Below are positions 1-8,414 of a stretch of 60,323 nt of DNA, piece by piece (position 1 is the stretch's first letter; each line of letters starts with the position of its first letter). The notes under the pieces were generated by a model. It saw only the letters and a list, made by a program, of their open reading frames with translations, made no database searches and was not told where the DNA came from. The stretch is from positions 8,802 through 69,124 of the forward strand of contig DAYL01000024.1 in the NCBI GenBank assembly GCA_002508705.1. Direction: 5' to 3'. This DNA comes from Methanoculleus sp. UBA374. GTDB taxonomy: Archaea; Halobacteriota; Methanomicrobia; Methanomicrobiales; Methanoculleaceae. A program made the position numbers and the translations under genes.

Positions 1-8
1 CGGGTTGA

Positions 9-1130
9 TTACCCGGTCCCCGCCTTGGTTGACGTACTCTCCCAGACCCGCATATCTTTCCCGAGGTTGAGCAGCCCTTTTGCGAGATAGACCTGGTTCG
101 TGGCGAAAGAGATGAGCGTACTGCTCCTCCAGAAGTAACCGACCAGGGCGATGAGACAGATCAGTCCGAGAGCGAGGATGGGGAATGCAAGAGCGAGTCC
201 TGCGATGAAGAGAGCGCTGCCGGCGAAGAAGAGGGCCGGCGTTACGAGATACATGTAGATCCGCAACGGATAGAAGAATCGGGAGAACGGGCGGGCATGC
301 CTTAAAAGATCGAGGTTTGCGGTTGTCGCCTCGATCAGACGCGTCGCTCGCCGGATCTTCTGCCGGTACTGCTTGTGGAAGTCACGGGGGATGTCCTCGT
401 ACACCAGAGCAGAGGGTTCGTAAGCCGTCCGGAATCCGCGCCGAATCGCTTCGAAGGCTGTATTTGCATCGTCTGCTCCGCGTTTGTCGTCGATCCTGGT
501 CACCAGGTCGCGCTTGAACGCGACGAGTGCGCCGTTGAAGGTGTAGGTGGAGTCGACGGCGCTCTCCCAGGTGCACATCCGCCCGTAGTAATTCCTGTAG
601 GCGCTCTCCATCTGTGCCGGATGGGACCCGTCGTCCGGGAGGGGGTGGAGGTCCCCGCAGACTGCGGCGATGCGATCGTCGCTGACGAGCCGGGAGATGA
701 GGCGCGCGAGAGCTTCGCGCTCGAAGAAGACGTCCGCATCCGTGGTTACGATGATTGGAAAACGTGCTACCTGCATCGCTTTGTTATAGGACCGATTCGT
801 TCCCATACGCTCCGTATTTGCAATGATACGGTGAGTGATGCCCGCCCTCTGGAAGGCTTCCTCGGAAAGCGCCCGGGTGTTGTCGGAGGAGCAGTCGTCC
901 ACAAAGATTACCTCGTACCGATCCACCGGGTATGAGGATGCGAGGATGTTATCGACCCGCTTCTGGATTACGGCCTCTTCGTTATAGGCCGATATGATGA
1001 TGCTTATCGACGGATACTCCTTGAGTGCCGGCGGCTCTCCGGGTCTCTTTCCAACGCTGATCCCGATGAAGAATATAATATAGGGGATGATAGCAGCCAC
1101 GATGAGCCCCAGGCCGATCCAGAGAAGCAT
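9..1130 (-). CDS. Membrane-bound family 2 glycosyltransferase
   Basis: Predicted to transfer a sugar from a nucleotide-sugar donor at the cytoplasmic face of the membrane. One hydrophobic segment lies near residues 1-25. A GT-A domain follows, with SIIISAYNEE near residue 45, the acidic motif DDCSSDN and the metal-binding DxD-type motif TTDADVFFE. A basic QKIRRATR stretch sits where QxxRW occurs in processive enzymes. Two or more membrane segments close the protein. The order (anchor, GT-A, C-terminal helices) is that of processive GT2 enzymes; donor and acceptor are unknown. No ribosome binding site precedes the ATG. A TATA-like element at 1150-1160 puts the inferred transcript start almost on the ATG, so the mRNA may be leaderless. 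Downstream sugar genes on the same strand suggest surface polysaccharide or glycan work. Confidence 0.85.
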   Translation of the reverse strand: MLLWIGLGLIVAAIIPYIIFFIGISVGKRPGEPPALKEYPSISIIISAYNEEAVIQKRVDNILASSYPVDRYEVIFVDDCSSDNTRALSEEAFQRAGITHRIIANTERMGTNRSYNKAMQVARFPIIVTTDADVFFEREALARLISRLVSDDRIAAVCGDLHPLPDDGSHPAQMESAYRNYYGRMCTWESAVDSTYTFNGALVAFKRDLVTRIDDKRGADDANTAFEAIRRGFRTAYEPSALVYEDIPRDFHKQYRQKIRRATRLIEATTANLDLLRHARPFSRFFYPLRIYMYLVTPALFFAGSALFIAGLALAFPILALGLICLIALVGYFWRSSTLISFATNQVYLAKGLLNLGKDMRVWESTSTKAGTG

Positions 1131-1149
1131 GAGATTACTCTAACCGGTT

Positions 1150-1160
1150 GATATTTATCG
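1150..1160 (-). promoter_or_regulatory. TATA box of the first glycosyltransferase gene
   Basis: Minus-strand CGATAAATATC lies about 25 bp before the ATG at 1130, the spacing expected between an archaeal TATA box and the start site. This implies a leaderless or nearly leaderless mRNA. The 122-bp gap to the next gene otherwise holds only AT-rich sequence. Confidence 0.45.
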
Positions 1161-1252
1161 TTTTGGGGCAGAGATAGGGAATAGTACCCCCATTCCATTG
1201 CCCGATTTCAACTGCAAATAATATCTTTTCTTCTTTATTCAGGCAAAAATAT

Positions 1253-2512
1253 TTAAAGAGTACAATACACGCACCCTTCCCGGACCCCGTCGTTCCTCCG
1301 GAGCATCCCCGTCACGTCCACGACGATCGGCTTTCCGTTGCAGATCGAAAGCACCGCATCAAGCGTCAGCGCCGCAAAGACACTGTGCGGCGAGTTGATG
1401 ATGATACAGTCCACCGGGCCGTCGAGCCCCTGAAGCGAAGCGACCGGCTTTGCCCCGAACCGCTCGATCTCTACGGGGCGGAGGAGCGGGTCGTAGCCGT
1501 AGACATCGATATCGAACTCCTTGAGCTCATGGACCATCTCTCCGGCCGGGCTCTCCCTCGTATCGGGGACGTTCTCCTTGTAGGTCAGGCCGAGAATGAG
1601 GACCTTTGAGTCCCGGATCACCTTGCCGGCCCGGTTCAACTCCTTGATCGCCATCTCAGCGACGTGCTTGGGCATGGCGTCGTTGATCGCACGGCCGGCG
1701 AGGATCACCTGCGGGTGATAGCCGAGTTCTTCGGCCTTGTAGACCAGGTAGTAGGGGTCGACCGGGATGCAGTGGCCGCCGACGAGGCCGGGACGATAGT
1801 TGTGGAAGTTCCACTTGGTCCCGGCGGCCTCGAGCACCGCCTTTGTGTCGATCCCCATCTTCCGGAAGATGAGCGAGAGTTCGTTCATCAGGGCGATGTT
1901 CAAGTCCCGCTGAACGTTCTCGATCACCTTCGCCGCCTCGGCGGTCCGGATGTCGCGGGCGATATAGACGTTCGTTACGAGGCCGTAGAGTGCGGCGAGG
2001 CGCTCGGTTGTCTCTTTGTCCATGCCGGCGACAATCTTCGTGATCCGCTCCAGTGTGTGTTCGGCGTCGCCCGGATTGATCCGCTCGGGCGAGTAGCCGA
2101 CGAAGAAGTCCTTCCCGCAAACCCTGCCGGAGACTCGCTCGAGGGTCGGCACCATGACCTCCTCGGTGAGGCCGGGGTAGACGGTCGACTCGAGGACGAC
2201 GATGACGCCGTCCTTGAGGTGACGGCCGACGGTCTCGGCAGCCGAGACCACGTAGGAGATGTCGGGGTCTTTCGCCTTCGTCACCGGCGTCGGGACCGCA
2301 ATGATCACGACGTCGGCCTCGCGGATCATGGCCGGGTCCGCAGTGGCGATGACTTTGTTTCCGGGCTCGGCGTTGATCCGGGCGATCTTCTTCGCGTCGA
2401 GGTCGTAGCCGATCGTTTTGAGATGCCGCGAGAACGCATCGGCAAGGGGGTAGCCGACGTATCCGAGGCCGACAACGCAGACGGTTGTATTCTGCAGTGA
2501 TCCCTGAACCAT
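1253..2512 (-). CDS. wecC: UDP-N-acetylhexosamine 6-dehydrogenase family protein
   Basis: Member of the UDP-glucose/GDP-mannose dehydrogenase family, which oxidises C6 of a nucleotide sugar to the uronic acid using two NAD+. The Rossmann signature VVGLGYVGYPLA is at about residues 13-24. The catalytic cysteine sits in GGHCIPVDPYYL (Cys248), and the C-terminal nucleotide-sugar domain follows LILGLTYKENVPDTRESP. At 419 residues it has the normal length. It resembles the UDP-GlcNAc/UDP-ManNAc dehydrogenases (WecC, WbpA) more than UDP-glucose dehydrogenase, but the substrate cannot be fixed from sequence. A TATA-like ATATTCTATAC near 2541-2551 fits its promoter. The neighbouring epimerase and GlmS-M-U genes make an acetamido sugar substrate plausible. 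Confidence 0.85.
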   Translation of the reverse strand: MVQGSLQNTTVCVVGLGYVGYPLADAFSRHLKTIGYDLDAKKIARINAEPGNKVIATADPAMIREADVVIIAVPTPVTKAKDPDISYVVSAAETVGRHLKDGVIVVLESTVYPGLTEEVMVPTLERVSGRVCGKDFFVGYSPERINPGDAEHTLERITKIVAGMDKETTERLAALYGLVTNVYIARDIRTAEAAKVIENVQRDLNIALMNELSLIFRKMGIDTKAVLEAAGTKWNFHNYRPGLVGGHCIPVDPYYLVYKAEELGYHPQVILAGRAINDAMPKHVAEMAIKELNRAGKVIRDSKVLILGLTYKENVPDTRESPAGEMVHELKEFDIDVYGYDPLLRPVEIERFGAKPVASLQGLDGPVDCIIINSPHSVFAALTLDAVLSICNGKPIVVDVTGMLRRNDGVREGCVYCTL

Positions 2513-2795
2513 ACTGACGGTCTCCCGAGGATTTTAGTTGTATAGAATATTCCCCGGTCTTGCACTTGAAACCTATGACTTCTCACAGGGGTCCTGGAGG
2601 GGGCGAGAGAGAATTGGGCATTCGAATGCGATATTAAGGGGAACCGGACCAATCGGAATGAATTTGGCAGCAAACGGCATGTTCGGGTGCCGATCGGCCG
2701 GCCCTGTCCGGCGGCGCGGGAGAGGCGAGGGTGAGACACATCGCGGCGATCCGGTGCGCAAAACAGGTGAAACAGTTTCCTGCGGTAAGCGCTCG
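2513..2795. other. Intergenic region upstream of the dehydrogenase
   Basis: About 280 bp with no convincing gene. It holds the TATA-like element of the downstream dehydrogenase near 2541-2551. The rest is GC-rich and featureless to my eye; short frames here lack a ribosome binding site and any recognisable motif. Confidence 0.5.
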
Positions 2796-3725
2796 TTACG
2801 CCCGTTCCCGGAACCAGGCCACCGCCTGTCGGAGGCCCTCCTCGACCGGGTACTGCGGGTCGTAGCCGAAGGCATCCTGTGCGCGCGCGATGTCGGCAAG
2901 CGAGTCACGGATGTCGCCCGCGCGCGGCGCCTCGTAGATCGGGTCGCACTGCGCGCCGGTGATCTCCGAGAGAATGGACACGAGCTGGTTCAAACTGATC
3001 CGGCGGCCGCCGGCGATGTTGAAGACTCCCCGGGCGTCGCTCTCCATCGCTTTGATGTTCGCCTGCACCACGTCGACGACGAAGGTGAAGTCGCGGGTCT
3101 GCTCCCCGTCGCCGTAGATGACCGGGGGCTCGCCGGCAAGGAGACGGGTGACGAACTTCGGGATCACCGCCGCGTACTCGGATTTGGGGTCCTGTCGGGG
3201 GCCGAAGACGTTGAAGTAGCGGAGGAAGACCGTCCGGATGCCGTAGAGGTCGGTAAAGACCTTCCCGTAGCACTCGTCCGCGAGTTTTGAGACTGCATAC
3301 GGGGAGAGGGGGTTCGGGACCATGCCTTCGTGCTTGGGGAGGACCGGGGTGTCGCCGTAGACCGATGAGGAGGAAGCGGCAACGACGGCGGGCACCCCGC
3401 AGTCCTTCGCCGCCACAAGAACGTTCACGGTGCCGGTCACGTTCGCCTCGTTCGAGGCGAGCGGGTCCTTGACCGACCGGGGCACGGACGGGATGGCCGC
3501 CTGGTGGAAGATGCCGTCAGCACCCGGGAAGGTCTCCAGAAGAAGGTCGAAGTCGGTGATGCTCCCCTCGACGAAGGTCACCCGGGGATGACCGAGGAGG
3601 TGCTCGATGTTCTCCCGCCGCCCGGTGGCGAGGTTGTCGATGATGACGACGTCATGGTCGCGTGCCAGGACATCTGCCAGGTTCGAGCCGATGAACCCGG
3701 CCCCGCCGGTGACGATGTAGCGCAT
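2796..3725 (-). CDS. NAD-dependent nucleotide-sugar 4-epimerase
   Basis: Extended short-chain dehydrogenase that likely inverts C4 of a UDP-sugar (UDP-Glc/Gal or UDP-GlcNAc/GalNAc). The NAD-binding motif GGAGFIGSNLA is at residues 7-17, followed by IIDNLATGR. The catalytic YAVSK (YxxxK) lies near residue 145, preceded by a Ser-rich SSSSVYGD. The substrate-domain motif RYFNVFGPRQDP is typical of the GalE/WbpP group. Length (309 residues) is normal. No ribosome binding site is visible, but a strong TATA box at 3759-3767 predicts a transcript start about 10 nt before the ATG. It therefore has its own promoter inside the sugar cluster. The exact substrate is uncertain. Confidence 0.85.
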   Translation of the reverse strand: MRYIVTGGAGFIGSNLADVLARDHDVVIIDNLATGRRENIEHLLGHPRVTFVEGSITDFDLLLETFPGADGIFHQAAIPSVPRSVKDPLASNEANVTGTVNVLVAAKDCGVPAVVAASSSSVYGDTPVLPKHEGMVPNPLSPYAVSKLADECYGKVFTDLYGIRTVFLRYFNVFGPRQDPKSEYAAVIPKFVTRLLAGEPPVIYGDGEQTRDFTFVVDVVQANIKAMESDARGVFNIAGGRRISLNQLVSILSEITGAQCDPIYEAPRAGDIRDSLADIARAQDAFGYDPQYPVEEGLRQAVAWFRERA

Positions 3726-3758
3726 AGATGTGAAGTTTACCGGGGACCCGCTTTAGCC

Positions 3759-3767
3759 TTTTTATAT
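3759..3767 (-). promoter_or_regulatory. TATA box of the epimerase gene
   Basis: Minus-strand ATATAAAAA preceded by CG, an excellent archaeal TATA box. It is about 38 bp before the ATG at 3725, leaving a leader of about 10 nt and no ribosome binding site. Confidence 0.6.
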
Positions 3768-3837
3768 CGTCGTCCGAGATACGCGTGATGATTCTGTCGG
3801 TTCGAACGGAGGTTCCGGCGTTGCCGGGTTCACCGGT

Positions 3838-4926
3838 TCACTGCAGCCCCCGGACCGTGTCGCAGATGTACGCCAGTTCTTCACCCGTCACCGACGGGTG
3901 GACGGGCAGGCTCACGACCGACGCCGCGAGGTCGTCCGCCACCGGGCAGGAGGAGGTGCTCCCGCTCTGGTAGACCGGCTGCCGGTTGACCGGGATGGGG
4001 TAGTGAACGGCGGTCCCGATCCCCGCCTCCGCGAGAGCGCTCATGAACGCGTCCCTCGCAAGCAGGTAGCCGGCCGGGAGCCTCACCACGTACTGATGAT
4101 AGACGTGCCGGACGCCCGGCGCCGCGTAGGGCGTGACGAGCCCCGTTCCCGCGAGGTTGCGGTCGAGGTAACGAGCGTTCTCTATCCGGCGTTCGTTGAA
4201 CCCCTCGAGCCGGTCGAGCTGTACGAGGCCGATGGCGGCAGCGATGTTCGTCATCCGGTAGTTGTAGCCGATGGCGGAGTGAAGGTATTTCTCACTCTGC
4301 CCGTGGTTGCTGAGGAGTCTGACCCGTGCTGCAAGGGCGTCGTCGTCGGTCGTGACCATGCCCCCTTCTCCAGTGGTCATGTTCTTCGTCGGGTAGAACG
4401 AGAAGCAGGCGAGGTCGGCAAGGCTCCCGACCCGCTTCCCGCGGTACTCCGCGCCGTGCGCCTGGGCCGCGTCCTCGATGAGGACAAGGCCATGGTCGTC
4501 GCAGAGGGCGCGGACGGCGTCGACGTCGAACGGCTGCCCGAAGAGATGGACTCCGATAACCGCCCGGGTATCCGGCCTGATGAGGGCCCTGACCGAGTCC
4601 GGGTCGATGTTGAACGTCCGGGGATCGACATCGGCAAAGAGCGGCGTCGCCCCGCACATCGAGACGCTTGACGCCGTTGCAAAAAACGTGAACGCCGGGA
4701 CGACGACCGAGTCCCCCGGTCCGACGCCCGCGGCAAGGAGGGCCGCATGGAGCGCCGCCGTTCCGGAGTTGACACCGACGGCATACGCCGCGCCGCAGTA
4801 GTCCGCGAAACGAGACTCGAACTCCGTGACGACCGACCCCTGGGCCAGCATCCCCGACCGCAGCACGCGGGAGACGGCCCCGACCTCCTCCTCCCCGACG
4901 AGCGGCCGGGCGATGGGGATCTTCAT
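3838..4926 (-). CDS. DegT/DnrJ/EryC1/StrS sugar aminotransferase
   Basis: PLP enzyme that aminates a keto nucleotide-sugar, using glutamate as usual donor. Family hallmarks in order are RSGMLAQGSVVTEFE near residues 28-42, the SGTAALHAAL cofactor-binding region, VVPAFTFFAT, the IEDAAQAHGAEYRGK motif with the PLP-contacting Asp, and the Schiff-base lysine in FYPTKNMTTGEGG (about residue 181). The 362-residue length is standard. It is closest in feel to WbpE-type enzymes that make 3-amino sugars in UDP-GlcNAc(3NAc)A synthesis. Its start overlaps the acetyltransferase stop by four bases (ATGA), so the two are translationally coupled and probably act in sequence. The 3-dehydrogenase (WbpB) such a pathway needs is not in the window. 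Confidence 0.88.
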   Translation of the reverse strand: MKIPIARPLVGEEEVGAVSRVLRSGMLAQGSVVTEFESRFADYCGAAYAVGVNSGTAALHAALLAAGVGPGDSVVVPAFTFFATASSVSMCGATPLFADVDPRTFNIDPDSVRALIRPDTRAVIGVHLFGQPFDVDAVRALCDDHGLVLIEDAAQAHGAEYRGKRVGSLADLACFSFYPTKNMTTGEGGMVTTDDDALAARVRLLSNHGQSEKYLHSAIGYNYRMTNIAAAIGLVQLDRLEGFNERRIENARYLDRNLAGTGLVTPYAAPGVRHVYHQYVVRLPAGYLLARDAFMSALAEAGIGTAVHYPIPVNRQPVYQSGSTSSCPVADDLAASVVSLPVHPSVTGEELAYICDTVRGLQ

Positions 4927-5522
4927 CGGCCCCGCCTCGCCTCCGCCGGGAGCACACGGAACCGTGCCGGTGCCCCCACCGCGAGCATCCCCGGCGGGAC
5001 GTCCTTCGTCACCACCGCGCCGGCGGCGACGAACGCTCCCTCGCCGACGACGACGCCGGGAAGGATCGTCGCGTTCGCGCCGATGACGGCGCCATCCCCG
5101 ATCACCGGGCCCCGGAGGGATTCGCGAGGCCCCGGAGGGTAGCGGTCGTTCGTCAGCACGGCGTTCGGACCGACGAAGACCCGGTCGCCGATCCGGGCGC
5201 CGGTGGGGACGTAAACCAGGCTCTGGAGACGGACGTCGTCGCCGATCGTGCAGTCCCCCTCGATCACCGCCGCCGTCCCGACCGCCACGCGGTCGCCGAT
5301 AGCGGTCTTTTCACGGATCAGTACGTTATGGCCGGTCTGGAAAGCGTCGCCGATCGTCACGTCGCAGTAGATGATAGTTCCCGAGCGGAGAATCGCGTTC
5401 TTCCCGATAGTGGCGCCCGGGTAACTACCCTCCCCCATCCTCTCGCGGGAGGGAAACCCGACGGTCACCGGCTCAAATATCACCGCCCCCTCGCCGAGGG
5501 CGTTACGTCCATACTCAATCAT
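4923..5522 (-). CDS. Hexapeptide-repeat sugar N-acetyltransferase
   Basis: Left-handed beta-helix acyltransferase with many [LIV]GxxxX repeats (for example AIGDRVAVGTAAVIEGD and VIGDGAVIGANATILPG). Such enzymes acetylate the amino group of a nucleotide-linked amino sugar with acetyl-CoA. The NDRYPPGPRES loop and the ending VTKDVPPGMLAVGAPA are typical of the WbpD/PglD class. At 199 residues it has the expected size. Four-base overlaps couple it to glmS upstream and to the aminotransferase downstream, so the likely reaction is acetylation of the product of that aminotransferase. The substrate is inferred from context only. Confidence 0.82.
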   Translation of the reverse strand: MIEYGRNALGEGAVIFEPVTVGFPSRERMGEGSYPGATIGKNAILRSGTIIYCDVTIGDAFQTGHNVLIREKTAIGDRVAVGTAAVIEGDCTIGDDVRLQSLVYVPTGARIGDRVFVGPNAVLTNDRYPPGPRESLRGPVIGDGAVIGANATILPGVVVGEGAFVAAGAVVTKDVPPGMLAVGAPARFRVLPAEARRGR

Positions 5523-7258
5523 TCAACCGTCACGCTCTTTGCCAGATTTCGCGGTTTGTCGACGTCCCGCTGCAGGGTGCATGCGGTATGGTAGGCAAGC
5601 AGCTGGAGGACGACCGATGCAGTCAGCACCTGCACGAGAAAGTGTGTGTTCGGGAGAGGGATGAAGATGTCCACGATCTCGGCAAGCTCCGTGTCGCCGG
5701 CAGCGCCGAGAGCGATGATCGGTGCTTTGCGGGCCTTCATCTCCTTGATGTTCGAGGTCATCACGTCGTAGGTCGGCCCGGGGGTGCAGATGGCGACCAC
5801 CGGCGTCTCCGCCGTGAGCAGGGCAAACGGCCCGTGTTTGAGTTCCCCCGCCGCATACCCCTCGGCGTGGACGTAACTGATCTCCTTCATCTTCAGGGCG
5901 CCCTCCATCGAGACCGGGTAAAACGGCCCTCTTCCCACAAAAAAAACATGCTCGGCCTTTGAACAGAGGGCGACCGCCTCCTTGAGATCTAAAAGGAGGA
6001 CCTCTCCGATGGCCAGGTGCGCGTGCGAGAGGACGTCGTCGAACGCCCCCTCGCATCGCAGATTGACGATCTGCATCAGCGCCGCAAGCTGGGCCGTGTA
6101 AGACTTCGTCGCGGCAACGCCGATCTCAGGGCCGGCCCGCATGAGCAGGGTCTTATCGGCAACCCGGGTGACCGTGCTCCCCTGCATGTTGGTGATGGCA
6201 AGAGTGGGGCAGTTGCGGGCTTTTGCCATCTTTAAGGCGGCGATCGTATCAGCGGTCTCCCCCGATTGCGAGACCGCGATCACGAGGCCGTGGAGGGGCG
6301 GGATGAAGTACTTGAACTCCGATCCCATCTCGACCCGCACCGGTATGTTGCAGAGCGATTCGGCCAGGTACTTGAAGACCAGAGCGGTATGATACGACGT
6401 CCCGCATGCAACCAGAGTGATCTCGTCAGCCTCCAGGATCATCCGCCGCACCGCCTCGTCGATGCCCGCCCTGCTGGTCTCATAGAAGGACTGGGGCTGC
6501 TCGTAGATCTCCTTTAACATGTAATGAGGAAACCCGCCCTTCCGGGTGTCCTCGACGCACCAGTTGATCAGTTCGACCGGGCGCTCCGTCTTCAGGCCCC
6601 CATGGTAGAAATCAAGATGTTCGGGCGTGATGTCGGCAACGTCGCCGTCTTCAAGGAAGATCACGCGCTCCGTGTACTCGAGGAGCGGCGTCATATCCGA
6701 GGCGGCAAAGACCTCGGCATCGCCGATGCCGAGGACGAGCGGGCTTGCGTCGCGTGCAGCGACGATTCTCTGGGTATCCTTCGCGATCGCGAGGACGGCA
6801 TACGAGCCTTTGAGGAGAGGAAGGGTTGCGTTGACTGCCGCGAGGAGGTCCCCGTCGTAGTGCTCCTCGATGAGATGGGCGATCACCTCCGTATCGGTCT
6901 CCGAACGGAAGATGTGGCCGCGCTCCAGGAGGTGCCGCTTCAGTTCGCGGTAGTTCTCGATGACCCCGTTGTGGACCACGGCGATCCTCCCCCTGCAGTC
7001 TGTATGCGGGTGGGCGTTGATATCGTTTGGTTCGCCGTGCGTGGCCCAGCGGGTATGCCCGATCCCGGTGCACCCGTGAAGGCCGACCACCCCCCCCTCG
7101 CCGGCCGAGATACGGCCTGCCTTCTTATAGACCTCGATCGCACTCCCGACCGTCGCGATCCCGAACGAGTCATAGCCCCGGTACTCAAGCCGCTTCAGCC
7201 CCTGGATCAGGACAGGGGTTGCGTCCCGCCTGCCGACGTAGCCGACAATCCCGCACAT
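5519..7258 (-). CDS. glmS: Glutamine-fructose-6-phosphate aminotransferase
   Basis: Makes glucosamine-6-phosphate from fructose-6-phosphate and glutamine, the first step to UDP-GlcNAc. The mature N-terminal Cys2 starts the class II amidotransferase domain ([12 protein letters not shown]), with [16 protein letters not shown] and HNGVIENY following. Two SIS isomerase domains come next ([11 protein letters not shown] and [34 protein letters not shown]). The C-terminal signature [13 protein letters not shown] is complete. At 579 residues it is slightly shorter than bacterial GlmS (about 610). Its ATG abuts the stop of the upstream GlmU-like gene with no gap and its own stop overlaps the acetyltransferase start, placing it firmly in the operon. 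Confidence 0.96.
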   Translation of the reverse strand: MCGIVGYVGRRDATPVLIQGLKRLEYRGYDSFGIATVGSAIEVYKKAGRISAGEGGVVGLHGCTGIGHTRWATHGEPNDINAHPHTDCRGRIAVVHNGVIENYRELKRHLLERGHIFRSETDTEVIAHLIEEHYDGDLLAAVNATLPLLKGSYAVLAIAKDTQRIVAARDASPLVLGIGDAEVFAASDMTPLLEYTERVIFLEDGDVADITPEHLDFYHGGLKTERPVELINWCVEDTRKGGFPHYMLKEIYEQPQSFYETSRAGIDEAVRRMILEADEITLVACGTSYHTALVFKYLAESLCNIPVRVEMGSEFKYFIPPLHGLVIAVSQSGETADTIAALKMAKARNCPTLAITNMQGSTVTRVADKTLLMRAGPEIGVAATKSYTAQLAALMQIVNLRCEGAFDDVLSHAHLAIGEVLLLDLKEAVALCSKAEHVFFVGRGPFYPVSMEGALKMKEISYVHAEGYAAGELKHGPFALLTAETPVVAICTPGPTYDVMTSNIKEMKARKAPIIALGAAGDTELAEIVDIFIPLPNTHFLVQVLTASVVLQLLAYHTACTLQRDVDKPRNLAKSVTVE

Positions 7259-8410
7259 CTACATCACCCGGGTACCATCCTCGATGAGACCTGTCACGGT
7301 CTTCCCCTCCTCAATGGTGACATTATTACCTGCAATACAGTTCTTAAATGTTGTGAAAGGTGCCGCCTGGACTCCCTCCCCGAGGACCGCGCCGAATTTC
7401 GTTTTCAGGACCCGGCTCCCGATTTCGATGAAATTAGCCGCCGGGTGAGTGGTGGCATGGTCGGCAAGGAGGCACCCCCGGCCGAAAACCGCCGAGACAA
7501 TCCTCGAGTGGGACCCGATCGTGACGTCGTCCATGAGGAGCGAGTCGGCGACGTAGGTGAACGGTTCAAGCACCGCCCCGTCGCCGATGCTCACATCGGG
7601 CATGATCACACAGCTCGGGCCGATATTGCAGTTGCTCCCGATGGCGACGGGGCCGCAGATCACGGTGTTCGGGCCGATGGTCGTCCCGGCCCCGATGCGC
7701 ACGGTGCCCCGGCGGATGACGGATGCGTCGACCGTCCCGCGGATCTCAGGCGTGATCTCCCTGAGCATCCGGCTGTTCATCTTCAAGAGGTCCCAGGGAT
7801 AGATGGCATCCTGCCAGTCGTCTGCCGGGATCGCCCGTATCCGCCGTCCCGCCGCAATCATAGCGGAGAGAGCATCGGGGATCTCGGTCGTCGTGAGGTA
7901 GGAGAAGACATCGGGTGAAAACGAGTAGACCCCCGTCGAGACCGTGAACGTCGGGGCGTCCTCGGGCTTCTCGATGATCTCGCGGACGATGCCGTTCCGG
8001 ATCACCACGACCCCGAAGTTCGACGGGTTCGGGTGCTCGGCCACGAGCATGGCGTTTCGCTCCTTCCTGATCCGGGCTATCGACTCTGCGTTGATGTAGT
8101 TGTCACCGGGAAGAACGAGGAAATCGTCCGTGATCTCTGATTCGGCAGCCCGGAGAGCGTCCGCGGTCCCGATCTGCCGCTCCTGCACGACGACCTGGAT
8201 CGGGGCCTCGAGCCGGTTGAGGTGTCGGATGACTTCTTCTTTCCGATACCCGACCACAACCACGATATCACGGATGCCGTTCTCAAGGAGGGCGTCGATG
8301 ACATACTCGATGATCGGCCGGTTTGCAACCGGGAGCAGGGCTTTTGGCTTGCTCCGGGTGAGCGGACGGAGACGGCTCCCCTCTCCCGCTGCTAAAATGA
8401 CTGCCTGCAT
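7259..8410 (-). CDS. GlmU-like nucleotidyl/acetyltransferase, copy 2
   Basis: Bifunctional architecture: an N-terminal nucleotidyltransferase domain (AVILAAGEGSRLRPLTRSKP, then LPVANRPIIEY) and a C-terminal left-handed beta-helix (repeats such as IRIGAGTTIGPNTVICG). It likely converts GlcN-1-P or GlcNAc-1-P toward UDP-GlcNAc; archaeal relatives also use glucose-1-P and dTTP. I start it at 8410: AGGTGA sits just before that ATG and the longer frame lacks support. It begins 4 bp after the upstream paralogue ends. The beta-helix end differs from copy 1 and lacks the KTTGRRKFGA-type motif, reading VLKTKFGAVLGEG instead, so substrate or acetyl acceptor may differ. Confidence 0.88.
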   Translation of the reverse strand: MQAVILAAGEGSRLRPLTRSKPKALLPVANRPIIEYVIDALLENGIRDIVVVVGYRKEEVIRHLNRLEAPIQVVVQERQIGTADALRAAESEITDDFLVLPGDNYINAESIARIRKERNAMLVAEHPNPSNFGVVVIRNGIVREIIEKPEDAPTFTVSTGVYSFSPDVFSYLTTTEIPDALSAMIAAGRRIRAIPADDWQDAIYPWDLLKMNSRMLREITPEIRGTVDASVIRRGTVRIGAGTTIGPNTVICGPVAIGSNCNIGPSCVIMPDVSIGDGAVLEPFTYVADSLLMDDVTIGSHSRIVSAVFGRGCLLADHATTHPAANFIEIGSRVLKTKFGAVLGEGVQAAPFTTFKNCIAGNNVTIEEGKTVTGLIEDGTRVM

Positions 8411-8414
8411 CGTC

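Noticed and set aside
1..15. Small hairpin CGGGT/ACCCG at the window start as a terminator
   Set aside because: Only five paired bases with no T-run, overlapping the glycosyltransferase stop; too weak to call.
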